Shown here piece by piece: positions 17,242 to 24,561 of a DNA stretch of 24,561 bases; position 1 is the first letter of the stretch, and each line of letters starts with the position of its first letter. The DNA lies in contig PJAB01000532.1 in the NCBI GenBank assembly GCA_002887195.1, forward strand, positions 1-24,561. Direction: 5' to 3'. The stretch is from Chrysochromulina parva (lineage: Eukaryota; Haptophyta; Prymnesiales; Chrysochromulinaceae). Position numbers and translations under genes: made by a program. The notes beneath the pieces are model-generated. The model saw only the letters and a list, made by a program, of their open reading frames with translations, was not told where the DNA came from and did no database searches.

Positions 17242-17777
17242 AACCCGGACCCCCTAGCGCAAGGGCCTCTATCTTTATGGACGGAGGTTTGGCCGAAGCA
17301 ACCTGTAAAACATCGAGACCATTAAAATTTGGGTCGTTCGACCCCCTGTGGCTGTGGTACACGTTACAATGTACTCTGAAGTGCCGGTTTTTGAAGTTGG
17401 AGCGCGTTGGTACGTCTTACACGATCACGTAAACTCGCCGTGGTCCGTTTATCTTACATCCGTACACACTTAGCCGTTAGCATAGCCCGTTACGTTACGC
17501 GTGAGCCGTGACGCGGCTTGGTCGCGGCTTGAATATACACTAGTCTGTCTACTCATACGCTACACGCGCGCACAGTCGCAGGCACACCCGTTAGGTATCG
17601 TCTAGACGTCTTACACGGTACGGATGATGAAGCGTTATACCGTAACCCGCCGCTCGTAGCGGCGGCGGTGTGCGCGCGGTCCCGCTTTGCGCTTAAGGTC
17701 CCGCCGCCGCACCGCGGGGCGCGGGCGCACGGCACCGTATGCTAGATCTCCACCGACCCAGAGTGCTCTCGCGCCTC
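17242..17777. other. Intergenic region with lower GC content
   Basis: About 540 bases between two minus-strand genes. It lacks coding character, is visibly richer in A and T than the neighbouring genes up to about 17650, and is rich in TTAC/CGTA words. It holds a GGGTC-GTTC-GACCC hairpin (about 17331-17345) and a stronger hairpin at 17647-17665. It must contain the promoter of the permease gene and the 3' end of the PIH1-fusion gene. No mobile-element ends or tRNA recognised. Confidence 0.5.
17647..17665. repeat. Strong GC hairpin downstream of the esterase/PIH1-like gene
   Basis: CCGCCGCT-CGT-AGCGGCGG is a perfect 8-base stem with a 3-base loop, about 110 bases beyond the stop codon of the minus-strand gene ending at 17778. 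It could shape the 3' end of that transcript; function unknown. Confidence 0.5.
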
Positions 17778-18287
17778 TCAGCACGCCGCCGCCACTCTCA
17801 GCGTCAACTTGAGCCTCCCCGTCTTGGCACTGAACTTGGCCATGTCGGCCCCGTCCGTGTCCACGCGCCGCGGGAACGGCAGGGAGAACGGCTTGCGTGC
17901 GCCCGGCAGCAGCAGCTCGAGGCCGGTGGCGCCGATAGAGAGGTCGGCCTCCGCGAGCGAGCTCACGCCATCGAGAGCGAGCACCACCTGAAGCAATGTG
18001 CCACCTTCGAGCTCCATGCTCACGAGGCGGCACGCCATCACGTCGCGTTGCGCAGCCTCCGCCGCGTCCACCAACCGCTCGGCCAGCGCTCTGGATGGGT
18101 CCTCTTCCGGATTGGGATCGATCGTCTCCCCCCGATGCTCCGCCAGCCCGCCCACGATGTGCTCGGCAAGGCGCGTCATCTCCGCCGCGGATGCTTCGTC
18201 AAGCGCTCGCCACGGCGCCTTGGGCTCCTGTGGGCTGCATCCAGCAGCCTTGAGCCGTTCGTATTCGGCCCGCACCGCCTCAGCGCT

Positions 18288-18330
<43 letters not shown>

Positions 18331-19046
18331 AGGGCCGCCGCCACGCCACCATCGCCGCCGAGGGCTGCCGCCGCGCCACGTCTCTCAAGCGCCGAGAGCG
18401 CCGGCGCGGGCGTGAGCGTGCGCAGCCTGTCGGTGATGAAGTTCTTGGGGGCGGCGAGGACCGTCAGCTCGCGCGCGCACGCCTTGTGCCCGAGGCCGGC
18501 GTACGTGTAGCTGCTCAATTCGACGCCGTCGCGCCGCAGCCGCCCGCACGCCTCGGAGTGCAACTCCACGGGTACGTCGTCGTCGTCCTCGCCGTGGCAG
18601 AGCAGCACGGGTGTGCGAACGCCGTACTCGCTCGATTTCTGGCGTGGGCGCATGTACCAGCCGCTCAGCCCGGCGATGCCAGCGAGCGTGTGCTGGTACG
18701 TGCGCCCGGCGAGCAGCGCGAGCGCCGCTCCAGGTCCGTGGCCGCCGAGCACGATGCGAGACGGCTTGATGCCGCTCTCCACAATCTGCGCCAGCATCGC
18801 GTGCACGGTGTGCACGGCGTCGTCGACTCGCTTGTATTCGGTGCTGGCCTCAATGATCGGCAGCTCGTAGTCAAACCAGGTACCGCTGCGCGCCGTCGGG
18901 AATGCCCACTGCACCCATGGTAGTCGCCTGCCGAGCCCCGACATGGGGTCGGACTCGAGGCGCTCCCACCCATTCCCAGTGTCCTCGTCGCCGTGCAGCC
19001 ACAGCACACACGCGTCAGCCGGGCGTACTTCCTCATCCTGAGGCAT
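17778..19046 (-). CDS. Acyl-protein-thioesterase-like pseudoenzyme fused to a PIH1/CS-like domain
   Basis: A 422-residue protein from the first in-frame ATG. Residues 10-215 are an alpha/beta hydrolase of the acyl-protein thioesterase/LYPLA type: VLWLHGDEDTGNGW, FPTA, IVLGGHGPGAALAL, LLCHGEDDDDVP, YAGLGHKACARE. The acid (about Asp155) and His187 are present, but the nucleophile position of G-x-S-x-G is Gly104 (GHGPG), so ordinary serine hydrolysis is not expected. A Gly-rich linker (about residues 240-253) follows, encoded by a GCC microsatellite. The C-terminal part (about 310-422) has LAEADLSIGATGLELLLPG, then PFSLPFPRRVDTDGADMAKF and TGRLKLTLRV. This resembles the CS-like C-terminal domain of PIH1 proteins, which assemble axonemal dynein and R2TP clients with HSP90. 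A protein-binding role is inferred. Confidence 0.7.
18288..18330. repeat. (GCC)n microsatellite coding for a poly-Gly linker
   Basis: About fourteen uninterrupted GCC/CCG units. On the minus strand they encode a run of glycines that separates the hydrolase-like domain from the PIH1/CS-like domain, so its length is likely to vary between strains. Confidence 0.9.
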
Positions 19047-19115
19047 CGTGGGTCGAGAATCGGAAGCGAGGATGAGGACGGAGAGAGGGCCCAAGCCGCG
19101 ACCGTTGCCTTCCAC

Positions 19116-19142
19116 GTCAAGTCAAAACTTGGCACGTCAAGA
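19116..19142 (-). promoter_or_regulatory. TTGAC repeat upstream of the esterase/PIH1-like gene
   Basis: Read on the minus strand this gives CTTGAC, then TTTTGACTTGAC, ending about 70 bases before the ATG at 19046. It is a looser version of the CTTGA repeats at 2107-2130 and 12451-12466 and lies on the coding strand, as they do. Confidence 0.45.
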
Positions 19143-19271
19143 CTGTTTCACAACAACTCCTCAACCTCACACCAGAGTTTGTGTTAGACGAGTGTGAAAC
19201 GTGCAGCAGGACGTCGAGCTCCGAAGTAAAGGTGTGAAGATGAGCGACTCTCACAGAAGTCCACAACTGTC

Positions 19272-19320
19272 GTCAACTGTCCGCATCAGTCTCTGAGAGT
19301 CAACTGTCCGCATCAGTCTG
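19272..19320. repeat. 21-base direct repeat ahead of the Glu/Val-repeat gene
   Basis: The word starting GTCAACTGTCCGCATCAG occurs at 19272-19292 and again at 19299-19319, 27 bases apart, identical over 21 bases. It ends 17 bases before the ATG at 19337. A third partial copy (CAACTGTC) lies just upstream at about 19264. This is either a leader duplication or a paired binding site. Confidence 0.7.
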
Positions 19321-19336
19321 CGCGCGCGCGCTCACC

Positions 19337-20550
19337 ATGAGCCAAGAGATGCACCATGGCGGCTCCGTGGTGGTCAAAGAGGTGCCAGTGATCAAGGAGG
19401 TGATCAAGGAAGTGCGCGTCGAGGTGCCTAAGGTCGTGTATGTGCCGGTCGAGGTGATCAAGGAGGTGCGTGAAGCCGAGGGCACAGCCTGAGCCTCTCT
19501 CCCTTGTCTCTCGGCTGTGCAAACTCGCTGAGCGCCGTATCGCCGCCGCAGGTTCCCATCGAGGTCATCAAGTATGTCGACAGGGAGGTGATCAAGGTCG
19601 TCGAGAAGGAGGTGATCAAGGTGGTCGAGATCGAGGTGATCAAGGTCGTGGAGAAGGAGGTGATCAAGGAGGTGGAGGTGATCAAGGAGGTGCCCGTGGA
19701 GGTGGTGAGGACCGTGTTCGTCGAGTTGATCCGGGAGGTGGAGAAGGAGGTCATCCGCGAGGTGCCCAAGGAGGTCATTCGGGAGGTGGAGGTGATCCGC
19801 GAGGTGACGGTCGAGGTGCCGGTCATTCAGTACATCGAGGTCGAGAGGGAGGTGATCCGCGAGATTGTGCGCGAGGTGCCCACCGAGGTGATCAAAGAGG
19901 TGGTGGTCATCCGCGAAGTGCCCGTCGAGACCGTCCGCGAGGTGCCCGTGTACGTCGACCGCGAGGTGCTCGTCGAGTCTCGCGTTGAGGTGCCCGTCGA
20001 CGTGGTGCGTCTTGTCGAGAAGGAGGTCGCGGTCGAGCTGATCAGGGAGGTGCCCGTGGAGGTGGTGCGCGAGACGTCGCAGGCGCTGCCCGACACGCAC
20101 ATGGACAATTTCGACACGAAGACATATCTCATGTCGGAGCGAGAGCGTGCGCATCGAGCGGGCGGCGGCGGCGGCTTCGACGGCGGCGGCGGAGGCGGAG
20201 GCGGCGGCTTCGACGGTGGCGGCGGCGGGCTCAACGTGCCGCCACCGCTTCCGCCCGACATGGTGCTACGGCGCAAGGGCGGCTGGTCCGATGGGCCGCG
20301 TGACGCAGGACGTGCACAGAGCTTCCCGCGGACTGACGGTGGGGCGTCGCAGGGGCGTAAGCCGTTGGATCCGGCCAACAAGAAGGCCGTGCCTGACCAG
20401 CTGGCTGCGACCAAGTCGGGCTTCGTCAGCGGGCGCAATGTGTGGGGAGGCACGACCGAGCGGCGCGAGCCGGCGGGGCAGGCGGCCGCGCGTGCGAAGG
20501 CGGCGATAGCAGCAGCAAGGGCGGCGACGGGCGACTCGAGGTTAGGATAA
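19337..20550 (+). CDS. Glu/Val-repeat (alveolin/articulin-like) cytoskeletal protein, two exons
   Basis: Spliced from 19337-19465 and 19552-20550, giving 375 residues. Exon 1 starts MSQEMHHGGSVVVKEVPVIK, and the repeat continues in phase across the intron (VEVIKE | VPIEVIKYV). Residues about 11-255 are an almost unbroken series of short units of the type (I/V)(K/R)EVPVE, EVIREV and VEKEV. This is the composition and periodicity of the alveolin/articulin repeat proteins that form cortical filament networks under the plasma membrane in alveolates and euglenids. A Gly-rich linker with FDGGGGG units follows, then a basic tail (RRKGGW, RGRKPLDP-like and Ala/Lys/Arg-rich end). Membership of the alveolin family proper is not certain because such repeats can arise independently. 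A cortical or other filament role is inferred. Confidence 0.75.
19466..19551 (+). other. Spliceosomal intron, 86 bases, phase 0
   Basis: Donor GAG|GTGCGT and acceptor GCCGCCGCAG|GTT. Without removal the frame meets a stop at about 19490, and after removal the Glu/Val repeat runs on without interruption. The intron is pyrimidine-rich in its middle. It is the only intron that can be seen clearly in the window. Confidence 0.85.
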
Positions 20551-21054
20551 CCCCACAGTCCTCAGCCCGCGCTGCAGGCAACTGCACTCAGGCGCACGCA
20601 CGTCGTCGACGATGAGAGGGTCAGAGCTGGCGTCTGCATTCTGCACAGTGCCCCACCTGTTCGATCCTCATGCTTTAGCTGACAGCTGTGTGCGTGGAGT
20701 GGGGGACGCACCGTTGCCGTTAGGTTTCGTGCAGTCCGCGTCCGGCGCTCTCTCGTCTCTACGCGGGCGGACGTTCTTAGGTCGCGAGTATGGATATATG
20801 GAGTCTGTTTTTAGAATTTAGGTCGCCAAGTTCACCAGAAATTTCAGAACTAAACAATAAATTGACTAGGCTCCCGGGTAGAGCGAAGACGAACACGCGC
20901 GGAGTGGCAGGGGCGGTCCCCGCGCGGCGTCAGTGGAAAGCCGACGAGCGGCCCGTTAGAGCCCTGAGCCCAATAGAGTCGATTCCCGTGTATGGAGGGG
21001 GCTTTACACCGAATCGCCCATTCGCGGCCCTCGTGTGACGATGAAAATGGCTGA
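20551..21054. other. Intergenic region, no gene seen
   Basis: About 500 bases between two converging genes. The stretch 20790-20870 is conspicuously A/T-rich (TATGGATATATGG, TTTTTAGAATTTAGG, AAACAATAAATTG) and would suit polyadenylation signals for the plus-strand gene. Short frames have no recognisable content. Confidence 0.5.
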
Positions 21055-22191
21055 TCAACCCTTCGACTTTGGCCTCTTGCGGCGAGCGTCGTGGCGAGCG
21101 GCTCGCTCCGCATCGGCAGCGCCATCTTTCTGCATGCGCTTCTTCTCGGACTTCATGAGCTTCTGCGCCGGCGCAAGCTCGGCACCACTGCCGTCTCCGA
21201 AGGTGATGCTCAGAAACGGCGGCGCCGAGCGCGTGCCTTTGGTCGCCATTCGACTCGCGTCCACCAGCGTCGCCACGGCCGCATGCGGCCATGGCATCGA
21301 GAGCGTGAGCTTCGCCCGAGGCTCGCCGAACGTCCAGGAGGCGAGCGGCGGCAGCGCATCTCCGAGCGTCGAGCAGACGGGCTGGGGCGGCACAGGCACC
21401 GCCTCACCCAAGCCCATGCGCACGCCACTCGCCGCCACACTCAGCTGCTTGGCGATCGACTTGGGCAACTTCTCAGCACCCCAGGGCACATGATTGAGCC
21501 AGACGTTGACCAAAAAGGTGACACGCTTGCGGCCCGCCGCGGCGGCAGGCGCCGCGCCGCCCGTCGGAGGCGGCGGAGGCGGCGGAGACGGCGTCAGGTC
21601 GGGCAGCGCGCCGTGTAGAAGCTTGCCGTCAAAGGCCAGATGGCGGCCGAGGGCCGGCCAACACGCGGTTGCGGAGGGGACACTGCCGCAGGGTGACTCG
21701 CTTGCGAGCAGCGGTGAGGGCCGCCCGAGCACGACTGTAGGCGCCGCCGCGCACGGCGTCGTGAGATACGTGACCGTGGACACCATCGGGTGCAACAAGA
21801 GGCCCTGATCAGCCTGCAGGTCGTAGTCGCGGTCCCAATGCAAACCGACCTCGTCAGACTCATCGATCACCAGCGTCCACCACTCCGCACCCGATTTGGA
21901 TGGCTCGAAGACTGCGTCGCGCGCGTGGAAGGTGAATATATCGAGCGCCAGCTGTTCAAGCGAAGTCTTTGGCTTCTTAGTCGCCGCCGGCACCCAGAAG
22001 GTGCAGCCGGCCGAGAGCTCACCCACGCCGGCTGCCCTTGCGGTGAATGCGGCCGCAGCGTCCGCCAAAAGCGAGTCTGAGACTACCGGCAGCGCGTGTT
22101 CGAAGCAGCGCGTCGTTAAGTCCACTGAGCCGCCGATGATGCAGCGGCCTTGCTCGTCGAGCGTGATTTCTTCCGATGACGAGTCCGACAT
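21055..22191 (-). CDS. 2-oxoglutarate/Fe(II)-dependent oxygenase-like protein
   Basis: A 378-residue protein. The start chosen (MSDSSSEEITLDEQG) gives an ordinary acidic N terminus; an ATG 36 codons upstream (22299) would overlap the leader of the divergent gene. The double-stranded beta-helix signature is visible: EVGLHWDRDYDL supplies His118-x-Asp120, GKLLHGALPD supplies the distal His193, and KRVTFLVNVWLNH has Arg223 in the position that binds the 2-oxoglutarate carboxylate. Trp/Leu-rich strands lie between. A Pro-rich insert (about 201-210) precedes the last strand and a Lys/Arg-rich tail ends the protein, which may aid nuclear or RNA association. The hydroxylated substrate is unknown; prolyl-hydroxylase-like or nucleic-acid-modifying roles are both possible. 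Confidence 0.75.
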   Translation of the reverse strand: MSDSSSEEITLDEQGRCIIGGSVDLTTRCFEHALPVVSDSLLADAAAAFTARAAGVGELSAGCTFWVPAATKKPKTSLEQLALDIFTFHARDAVFEPSKSGAEWWTLVIDESDEVGLHWDRDYDLQADQGLLLHPMVSTVTYLTTPCAAAPTVVLGRPSPLLASESPCGSVPSATACWPALGRHLAFDGKLLHGALPDLTPSPPPPPPPTGGAAPAAAAGRKRVTFLVNVWLNHVPWGAEKLPKSIAKQLSVAASGVRMGLGEAVPVPPQPVCSTLGDALPPLASWTFGEPRAKLTLSMPWPHAAVATLVDASRMATKGTRSAPPFLSITFGDGSGAELAPAQKLMKSEKKRMQKDGAADAERAARHDARRKRPKSKG

Positions 22192-22314
22192 CGTGAACTG
22201 ACCTATTTTCCTCCTAAAATTTCTGCGCCAGGATGGGGTGGGGGGCGGATCTTGCTGTCCGATAGACCGTTTCGTCAAGCGCTCGCTCGCGCAGACCATT
22301 CACAGGGAAGGAGC
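22192..22314. promoter_or_regulatory. Compact divergent promoter region
   Basis: Only about 120 bases separate the two divergent ATGs. They must hold both leaders and probably a bidirectional promoter. The sequence includes TTTTCCTCCTAAAATTT and a G-run. No known core element is certain. Confidence 0.45.
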
Positions 22315-23457
22315 ATGGAGGCTTCTGGGTTGCTCATGCGGGTCGCGAACACGATCCACCTTCCGGTCGCCTACCTAGCCTCGTTAACGCTCCGCGGCTG
22401 GGCGGGTGTTGTGCTCGGCCTCGCCGTCCTCTACCTGCGCCAGATAAGCACGCTCTCGAAGTCGGGCAAGGACTCGCCGTGCCCTCCATTCGGCATCGTC
22501 TTCCGCATCCTCTACGGGCTCTTCGGCACGCAGGTCGCCGAACTTGTACTAGGCCGAATGCTGCACACGCCAGAGGACCAGCCGCAGGCCGAGCAGGTCG
22601 GCGGCACCACCGCGACCACCGTGGGCGACCCAGAGCTCCGCGTGATGATGGTGCCCATCCTCGGAGGTGCCTTTGGTGGCAACTACTCGTTCCTCGTGTG
22701 GGACGAGAATGACAAGGATCGGCGCGCCATTTGCGTCGACCCTGCCGACCCATACCCCGTGCTGCGCGCCGCAGAGAGTGCGGCGCTCAACATCCAGCTC
22801 CTGCTGACGACGCACTGGCACTTTGACCATTCCTCAGGCAATGCGACGTTGCGCCGGAAGCTTGGGCCGTCGCTGCAGGTGGTCGCGAGCGCCGAGGAGC
22901 GCGGGCGCACGCCCGCTGTCAATAAGCGCCTCCAGGATGCCGAGGTGCTCTCCCTCGGGCGACTGCGCGTGCGCGGCCACTCGGTGCCTGGACACACCAA
23001 GGGCTCGATGGTGTTCGAGGTGTTCAACGCTGAGGCGGCGCCCGGCGCGCCGACGGTTGCGTTCACGGGCGACACTCTCTTCTGCGGCGGGTGCGGCGCC
23101 CTCTTCGAGTGCTCCGCACACACGTTCCACGCCTCGCTGCAGACGCTCGTGCAGCGCCTCCGACCGCAGACGAAGATCTTCCCCGGGCATGAGTATACGG
23201 AGATGCTGCTGCAGCAGGCGTGCCAACGCAATCCGAACAATGATGCGGCGCGATCGAAGCTGCAGCAGGCGAAGCTCCTGCGCTCGCGCAAGCAGCCCTC
23301 CATCCCGACCACGCTCGAGGAGGAGCTCAGCTACAATCCACAGCTCCGCGCATCTCCACAGGAACTGGCGATGCTCTGCGGTTGCGCTCAGGACGACGCT
23401 CCAGACGAGCCCACGTCCATGAGGGATGCGCTGCTGCGGCAGCAAAAGCGCGACTGA
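22315..23457 (+). CDS. Glyoxalase II-like hydrolase with N-terminal membrane anchor
   Basis: A 380-residue metallo-beta-lactamase-fold protein. It would hydrolyse S-lactoylglutathione (or another glutathione thioester) in methylglyoxal detoxification. Metal ligands visible: THWHFDH (His167, His169, Asp171, His172), GHT (His227), GDTLFCGGCG (Asp253) and FPGHEYT (His292). The C-terminal segment IPTTLEEELSYNPQLR matches the glutathione-binding C-terminal domain of hydroxyacylglutathione hydrolase (PSTLGEEL-x-NPFLR). In place of the usual approximately 260-residue form there is a ~120-residue N-terminal extension with hydrophobic segments (about residues 13-42, then FGIVFRILYGLFG), predicting a membrane anchor. 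Start is the first in-frame ATG. It is divergent from the oxygenase gene. Confidence 0.88.
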   Translation: MEASGLLMRVANTIHLPVAYLASLTLRGWAGVVLGLAVLYLRQISTLSKSGKDSPCPPFGIVFRILYGLFGTQVAELVLGRMLHTPEDQPQAEQVGGTTATTVGDPELRVMMVPILGGAFGGNYSFLVWDENDKDRRAICVDPADPYPVLRAAESAALNIQLLLTTHWHFDHSSGNATLRRKLGPSLQVVASAEERGRTPAVNKRLQDAEVLSLGRLRVRGHSVPGHTKGSMVFEVFNAEAAPGAPTVAFTGDTLFCGGCGALFECSAHTFHASLQTLVQRLRPQTKIFPGHEYTEMLLQQACQRNPNNDAARSKLQQAKLLRSRKQPSIPTTLEEELSYNPQLRASPQELAMLCGCAQDDAPDEPTSMRDALLRQQKRD

Positions 23458-24226
23458 GCGCGAGGTCGCACGGTGTGCGTTCGCCGACGAGGCCGCTCTG
23501 TACGATGGACTGAGGCGCCCGGGCCGCGCGAGGCACCATCGTGTGCATACTTGTTACCATCTACCTACTACACCATGCTTGTTACATACTCAGATTCGGA
23601 GGTCGTAGAGGCTCGTCCTTCGACTGTCGTACGATTGAATAAGAGTCATGAGTCAAAGATCCTTTAAAAAGCGGACGGTTGTCCTATGAGAATATAATGT
23701 GTGCTCGCGGGTGAGGCGCGCGCTGTCACACATGAGCGCCAGCGGACCGGACGGTCCGCCCCCCCGCCGGCGGACGCCGCCCGCGACGAGCCGCGCGCGG
23801 TGACCGCGGCCCCGGCGCGCGCATAACCCACCGTGCTGACACACATATTGTACTGCATGCGCACACATCAACGCGACAACCGGGAAGCTCATACGCGACG
23901 CGACGAACAGCGCCGCCGAGCGCTCGAGCTTGAGTGCTCTGGCATCCCATATTAAGGGATAGCGCGAGCCGCCGCCGCCTATAACCGCCGCCGCATCTTC
24001 GCCGTAGGCCTTCGAGAGGCATTATGCCGTTTCTGCGCGCGTCGCATGTAACCGGCAGCTTGCTGCACGCGTCGCATGCAGAGACATACGTAGGAGCTGA
24101 CGCGACAACAGCTGAGCGGAGTTCAGGCAGACTACGGCCGCAGCGGTCGTCTTTGATCCACCGATGACTAGTAGAGGCCAGTAGAGGCCAATTCGAGGCA
24201 ATTAGCACGACAGCCGTTCGGCGCGC
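23458..24226. other. Intergenic region with GC hairpins and short repeats, no gene seen
   Basis: About 770 bases between the glyoxalase II gene and the converging SARNP-like gene. Contents: an A/T-rich stretch around 23630-23700; a GCGGACC-GGAC-GGTCCGC hairpin (23742-23759) followed by very GC-rich DNA to about 23825; a word GCGTCGCATG occurring twice (near 24041 and 24069); and a short AGTAGAGGCC tandem pair at about 24171-24190. A 160-codon minus-strand frame has low-complexity Arg-rich composition and no domain. Confidence 0.55.
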
Positions 24227-24561
24227 TTACTTGTTCATGGCATCGAAGCGCGCCTGTCGCTTCTTGCGCCGCTCCTCCTCCTCTGGATCGATGGGCGCCG
24301 GAGCGGTTCCGAAGCGCTCCGCGCGCTTTTTCGCCTTCTCAGCGTCCTCTGCTGACTGTCGAGCAGACTCTGCCACGGGAAGGCCGAAGCGCTCCGCGCG
24401 CGCCTTAGCCTTCTCCGCATCCTCGGCAGATAGCGCCGCTCCACCCTTGCCCTTCCCTTTGCCGGGCTTGCCGCCGCCGCCGCTCGCTGCCGCCGGCTCG
24501 GGCTTCGGCGGCTCATAAGGAACGCCAAAGCGCTCGGCACGTTTCCTCTTCATCTCCTCGA
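24227..24561 (-). CDS. SARNP/THO1/MOS11-like mRNA-export protein, C-terminal part (5' partial)
   Basis: The frame continues beyond the right edge (…EEMKRKRAERFG), so the ATG at 24553 is probably internal. The visible ~110 residues carry the family signature K-x-RAERFG three times (KRKRAERFGVPYEP, AKARAERFGLPVAE, AKKRAERFGTAPAP), each preceded by a charged helix with SAEDAEKAK, and end KKRQARFDAMNK. This is the layout of the RNA- and helicase-binding tail of SARNP (CIP29), yeast Tho1 and plant MOS11, which join the TREX complex and the DEAD-box helicase UAP56/Sub2 in nuclear mRNA export. A basic Gly-Lys stretch (GKPGKGKGKGG) separates repeats one and two. The N-terminal SAP domain, if present, lies outside the window. 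Confidence 0.85.
   Translation of the reverse strand, partial: EEMKRKRAERFGVPYEPPKPEPAAASGGGGKPGKGKGKGGAALSAEDAEKAKARAERFGLPVAESARQSAEDAEKAKKRAERFGTAPAPIDPEEEERRKKRQARFDAMNK

Noticed and set aside
17328..17350. A tRNA T-arm-like GGGTC GTTCGACCCC word
   Set aside because: The stem closes on a four-base loop, not the seven-base T loop, and no anticodon or acceptor stem can be formed around it.
19300..20154. A 284-codon His/Asp/Leu-rich repeat frame on the minus strand
   Set aside because: It is an antisense product of the GAGGTG repeats in the Glu/Val-repeat gene, whose plus-strand reading has a good start, intron and structured tail.
23726..24208. A 160-codon minus-strand open frame
   Set aside because: Its Arg-rich composition comes from very GC-rich hairpin DNA, and no domain or conserved motif is visible.
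1..24561. A bacterial or large-virus origin for the window, given long intronless genes
   Set aside because: RPC11, Spt6, SARNP and mS41-like genes, a spliceosomal intron and a transit-peptide-like extension point to a cellular eukaryote. No capsid, viral polymerase or bacterial operon layout is present.

Overview
The window reads as nuclear DNA of a unicellular eukaryote with a GC-rich, compact, intron-poor genome. The eukaryotic markers are Spt6, the RNA polymerase III subunit C11, a THO1/SARNP-type mRNA-export protein, a PIH1-like chaperone domain, and one GT-AG spliceosomal intron. A plastid or mitochondrial type N-terminal extension on an aromatic amino acid permease, and the general style (long single-exon genes, Ala/Gly/Pro-rich low complexity), suggest a haptophyte-like or other chromist alga. 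That placement is inference and no single gene proves it.

Layout, left to right: the 3' part of an IPT/TIG plus ankyrin protein with a nuclear localisation signal (open at the left edge); a small mitochondrial ribosomal mS41/IGR-type protein; a tandem duplication containing a decayed copy of the 3' end of the next gene; RPC11 (minus strand); a fucosyltransferase-like glycosyltransferase; a secreted protein with the layout of a copper lytic polysaccharide monooxygenase (LPMO); a 1,899-residue Spt6; an Ala-rich coiled-coil protein of unknown function with a twice-used aromatic motif; a tandem-hotdog thioesterase-like protein; a relic of cytosolic-type malate dehydrogenase; a HAAAP-type aromatic amino acid permease (minus); an acyl-protein-thioesterase-like domain without its nucleophilic serine, fused to a PIH1/CS-like domain (minus); a two-exon Glu/Val-repeat (alveolin/articulin-like) protein; a 2-oxoglutarate Fe(II) oxygenase (minus) divergent from a membrane-anchored glyoxalase II; and the C-terminal part of a SARNP/THO1-like protein running off the right edge (minus).

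There is no operon logic. Most genes are independent housekeeping or cell-surface functions on both strands with short intergenic gaps. Two themes recur: gene expression (IPT-Ank protein, mS41, RPC11, Spt6, SARNP) and remnants of duplicated genes (RPC11 tail, MDH). A pentanucleotide CTTGA/TTGAC tandem repeat lies shortly upstream of three unrelated start codons and is the best candidate for an unrecognised shared 5' regulatory element. The most unusual proteins are the LPMO-like enzyme, the apparent pseudo-thioesterase/PIH1 fusion, and the Glu/Val-repeat protein. No tRNA, rRNA, CRISPR array or intact mobile element was seen.
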